Made by a program: the position numbers and the translations under genes
In this document: in pieces, positions 5,813 through 7,928 of the stretch
Layout: each line of letters starts with the position of its first letter
Numbering within the stretch: the stretch's first letter is position 1
Notes under the pieces: generated by a model
Database searches by the model: none
Told to the model about the DNA's origin: nothing
The model's input: only the letters and a program-made list of their open reading frames with translations
From: Syntrophaceae bacterium
GTDB lineage: Bacteria; Desulfobacterota; Syntrophorhabdia; Syntrophorhabdales; WCHB1-27
Length of the DNA stretch: 7,928 nucleotides
Reading direction: 5' to 3'
NCBI GenBank assembly: GCA_003165115.1
Contig: PLSJ01000368.1
Span: forward strand, 289 to 8,216

Positions 5813-7787
5813 CCTTCGCCTCTTGTCCGCCGAAGCCGAAGCCGAAGCAGGACAGGAACCCGAAGACCGCCGGGATATCGCCGAACGGGTATCGGCCGCC
5901 ATCGAGAACAGCCGCCGCTACTTCCTGGACTGCCAGCATGCGGACGGCTACTGGTGGTTCGAGCTGGAATCGAATGTAACGATCACCGCGGAATATCTCA
6001 TGCTCCTCACCTTCGCGGGGGTCGAAGACAAAGAGAAGAGCGCAAAGATGGCGAACCATATCCTGAGGCAGCAGAGGCCCGACGGGACATGGGCGATCTA
6101 CAACGGCGGCAAGGGGGACGTCAGCACCAGCGTAGAGGCCTATTTTGCCCTGAAGCTGGCGGGGTACCCCGCGGAGGACCCCCGTCTCGAAAGGGCTCGG
6201 CAATCTATCATCGCGAGCGGCGGCCCGGCGGAGACCAGGTTCTTCACCAAGATATTCCTTGCCCTCTTCGGTCAGTACGACTGGAAAGATATCCCTTCGG
6301 TGCCGGTGGAAATCGTGCTCCTGCCTCCCTGGTTCCCCCTCAACATCTACAATTTTTCGAGTTGGGCGAGGGCGACCTTCGTGCCTCTCTCGGTCATGCT
6401 CGACGCGAAACCCGTCAGGGCGGTGACCCAGGATAGGGGGGTGCGGGAACTCTGGGGCCGTGACCCGGCCGGCGGGTTGCGCAGACGCGGCGAGCCGGTC
6501 TTGTCATGGAAGGGGTTCTTCGCGCAAGTGGACAAATTGGTCAAGGCGACCGAGGAGAGCCGCGTGCGGTCGCTCAGAAAGAAGGGCCTGGAACAAGCCC
6601 TGCGCTGGATCCGGGAACATCAGGAAGAGACCGGCGACTGGGGAGGGATACAGCCCGCCATGGTCAACTCCATTCTTGCGCTGATCGTTCAGGGTCACGA
6701 AATCACGGACGAGCCGGTGCGGAAAGGCCTGGAGGCGCTCGACAGGTGCACCATGGAGCGGGAGGACGAGCTGGTGCTCCAATCGTGCATCTCACCCGTA
6801 TGGGACACCGCCCTCACCGCCCTCGCCCTTTCCTACTCCGATCTGAAGGACAACCATCCCGCGATGGTAAACGCCTGCCAGTGGCTGGCAGGCAAACAGA
6901 TATTCAAGAAGGGGGACTGGAGCGTCAAGAGACCCCACCTTGAGCCGGGCGGATGGGCTTTCGAATTCGTCAACAACTGGTATCCCGACATAGACGATAC
7001 GGCAGTCGTCCTCATGCTCCTGAATAGCTGCGGCCGTCAGCGCTTCCTTAAACCGGAGAACTTCGAGAGAGCGGTCCGGTGGGTGCTGGGCATGCAGGGG
7101 AAGGACGGAGGATGGGGCGCCTTCGACGTGGACAACAACGTGGACGTGCTGAACCAGATACCCTTCGGAGACCTGGAGGCGATGATCGACCCAAGCACGC
7201 CCGACATCACGGGAAGGGTGCTGGAGCTGCTCGGCTGCATCGATTATCCCGCGTCGAGCAAGGTGGTAAGGGCGGCCCTCAAGTTCCTGAAGAAGACACA
7301 GGAGAAAGACGGCCTGTGGTGGGGCAGGTGGGGAGTCAACTACATCTACGGGACGTGGTCGGTGCTTACGGGCCTGGCGTCGATAAACGAGGACATGACA
7401 AAACCTTACCTGCGAAAAACCGTCGCCACGCTCAAGCGATACCAGAACCCGGACGGGGGATGGGGAGAATGCTGCGAGTCTTACGCCAACAGGCGTCTGA
7501 GGATGCACGGGAAAAGCACGCCCTCCCAGACCGCCTGGGTGGTGATGGCCCTGGTCGCCGCGGGTGAAGGCACGTGCAGGGAAGCGGTCAACGGAGTCAG
7601 GTTCCTCCTGCGGGGACAGGGACCGGACGGGACGTGGGAGGAAGAAGAGTTCACGGCCACCGGCTTCCCCAGGCACTTCATGATCAAGTACCACAACTAT
7701 CGAAACTGCTTCCCCTTGATGGCCCTCGGGAAATTCCTTAAAGAGGCGAAGGGGAAGGACCTTTCCGCCGCCGCCCCGGAGACTTAA
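5799..7787 (+). CDS. shc: Squalene-hopene cyclase
   Basis: A 662-residue class II triterpene cyclase, also called hpnF. It folds squalene into hopene or hopanol in one cationic cascade at the inner membrane. The catalytic acid motif is DIDDTA at 397-402 (D397, D399, D400); DVDDTA is the usual form, so Val to Ile is a mild change. Several QW repeats are visible: QQRPDGTW, QEETGDWGGI, GKDGGWGAFD, EKDGLWWGRWG and QNPDGGWGE. The C-terminal FPRHFMIKYHNYRNCFPLMA is typical. ATG at 5799 is taken as the start; a TTG two codons earlier (5793) lies closer to the AGAGGA at 5782-5787 and is possible. The N-terminus has a short GCCGAA repeat coding AEAEAEA (about 12-18). It overlaps hpnK by 14 nt and is followed after 5 nt by the epimerase. 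It supplies the hopane skeleton used by its neighbours. No key residue appears lost. Confidence 0.97.
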   Translation: MLIDNLRLLSAEAEAEAGQEPEDRRDIAERVSAAIENSRRYFLDCQHADGYWWFELESNVTITAEYLMLLTFAGVEDKEKSAKMANHILRQQRPDGTWAIYNGGKGDVSTSVEAYFALKLAGYPAEDPRLERARQSIIASGGPAETRFFTKIFLALFGQYDWKDIPSVPVEIVLLPPWFPLNIYNFSSWARATFVPLSVMLDAKPVRAVTQDRGVRELWGRDPAGGLRRRGEPVLSWKGFFAQVDKLVKATEESRVRSLRKKGLEQALRWIREHQEETGDWGGIQPAMVNSILALIVQGHEITDEPVRKGLEALDRCTMEREDELVLQSCISPVWDTALTALALSYSDLKDNHPAMVNACQWLAGKQIFKKGDWSVKRPHLEPGGWAFEFVNNWYPDIDDTAVVLMLLNSCGRQRFLKPENFERAVRWVLGMQGKDGGWGAFDVDNNVDVLNQIPFGDLEAMIDPSTPDITGRVLELLGCIDYPASSKVVRAALKFLKKTQEKDGLWWGRWGVNYIYGTWSVLTGLASINEDMTKPYLRKTVATLKRYQNPDGGWGECCESYANRRLRMHGKSTPSQTAWVVMALVAAGEGTCREAVNGVRFLLRGQGPDGTWEEEEFTATGFPRHFMIKYHNYRNCFPLMALGKFLKEAKGKDLSAAAPET

Positions 7788-7792
7788 GGGTC

Positions 7793-7928
7793 ATGGCAAG
7801 GGCCATGGTAACGGGGGCGACAGGGTTCATCGGGTACCACGTCGCGAAGGCGCTGAAGGCCCACGGGTTTGACGTGCGCGCCCTTGTCAGGGAAGGCTCG
7901 GACGCATCATACCTGAAGGCTCTCGACG
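7793..7928 (+). CDS. hpnA: NAD-dependent sugar epimerase/dehydratase, HpnA-like, N-terminus only
   Basis: Starts 5 nt after the cyclase stop and runs off the window after 45 full codons. The product begins MARAMVTGATGFIGYHVAKA and continues KAHGFDVRALVREGSDASYL. VTGATGFIG (6-14) is the GxxGxxG nucleotide-binding turn of extended short-chain dehydrogenases. The RALVR-x-x-S-D stretch after the second strand resembles HpnA, the hopanoid-associated sugar epimerase, and the position after shc fits. HpnA is common in hopanoid clusters, but its exact reaction is not established. An in-frame ATG at 7805 would also keep the whole dinucleotide fold; AAGGG lies close before either start. Only the fold is certain, and the HpnA name rests on context plus a short match. 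Confidence 0.75.
   Translation, partial: MARAMVTGATGFIGYHVAKALKAHGFDVRALVREGSDASYLKALD

Noticed and set aside
6792..7694. 300-codon open frame on the minus strand
   Set aside because: Antisense to the squalene-hopene cyclase C-terminal half; no ribosome site or domain seen.
1..7928. CRISPR arrays, tRNA or rRNA genes, insertion sequences
   Set aside because: I saw no regularly spaced repeats, no tRNA-like cloverleaf, no transposase frame and no terminal inverted repeats on either strand.

Overview
This is a GC-rich bacterial window, with G or C favoured at third codon positions. Gene content suggests a hopanoid-producing anaerobe, possibly from the former Deltaproteobacteria (Desulfobacterota); that placement is inference from gene content only. 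Two gene blocks run away from a central non-coding region.

Left block, minus strand, read from about 2.7 kb down to 1: an exported single-domain rhodanese, prolyl-tRNA synthetase (proS), and the N-terminal 185 codons of an M24-family (Xaa-Pro-peptidase-like) protein that runs off the window. The rhodanese gene has an in-frame TGA five codons after its catalytic cysteine. The frame then stays open for 37 more codons, which encode the expected end of the domain (GYAHV, then GGYAAW). The TGA sits where related rhodaneses have the second cysteine of a C-x4-C loop, and a hairpin with a G-rich loop lies 15-28 nt after it. The best reading is a selenoprotein (C-x4-U). A nonsense mutation or a sequence error remains possible.

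Centre, about 2.7-3.5 kb: a stand-alone 118-residue protein on the plus strand that I do not recognise, with its own promoter and Shine-Dalgarno sequence. It is followed by about 265 bp of AT-richer non-coding DNA with two promoter-like TTGACA elements and an 11-bp direct repeat.

Right block, plus strand, 3.5 kb to the end: a tightly packed hopanoid operon. It holds hpnJ (radical SAM), hpnK (YdjC-type deacetylase), shc/hpnF (squalene-hopene cyclase) and the start of an hpnA-like sugar epimerase. Junctions are a 1-nt overlap, a 14-nt overlap and a 5-nt gap. Shc makes the hopane skeleton from squalene. HpnK and HpnJ act late on the side chain, where glucosaminyl-bacteriohopanetetrol is deacetylated and then rearranged to the cyclitol ether. 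The glycosyltransferase HpnI, the squalene genes hpnC/D/E and the adenosyl-hopane genes hpnH/hpnG are not in the window.
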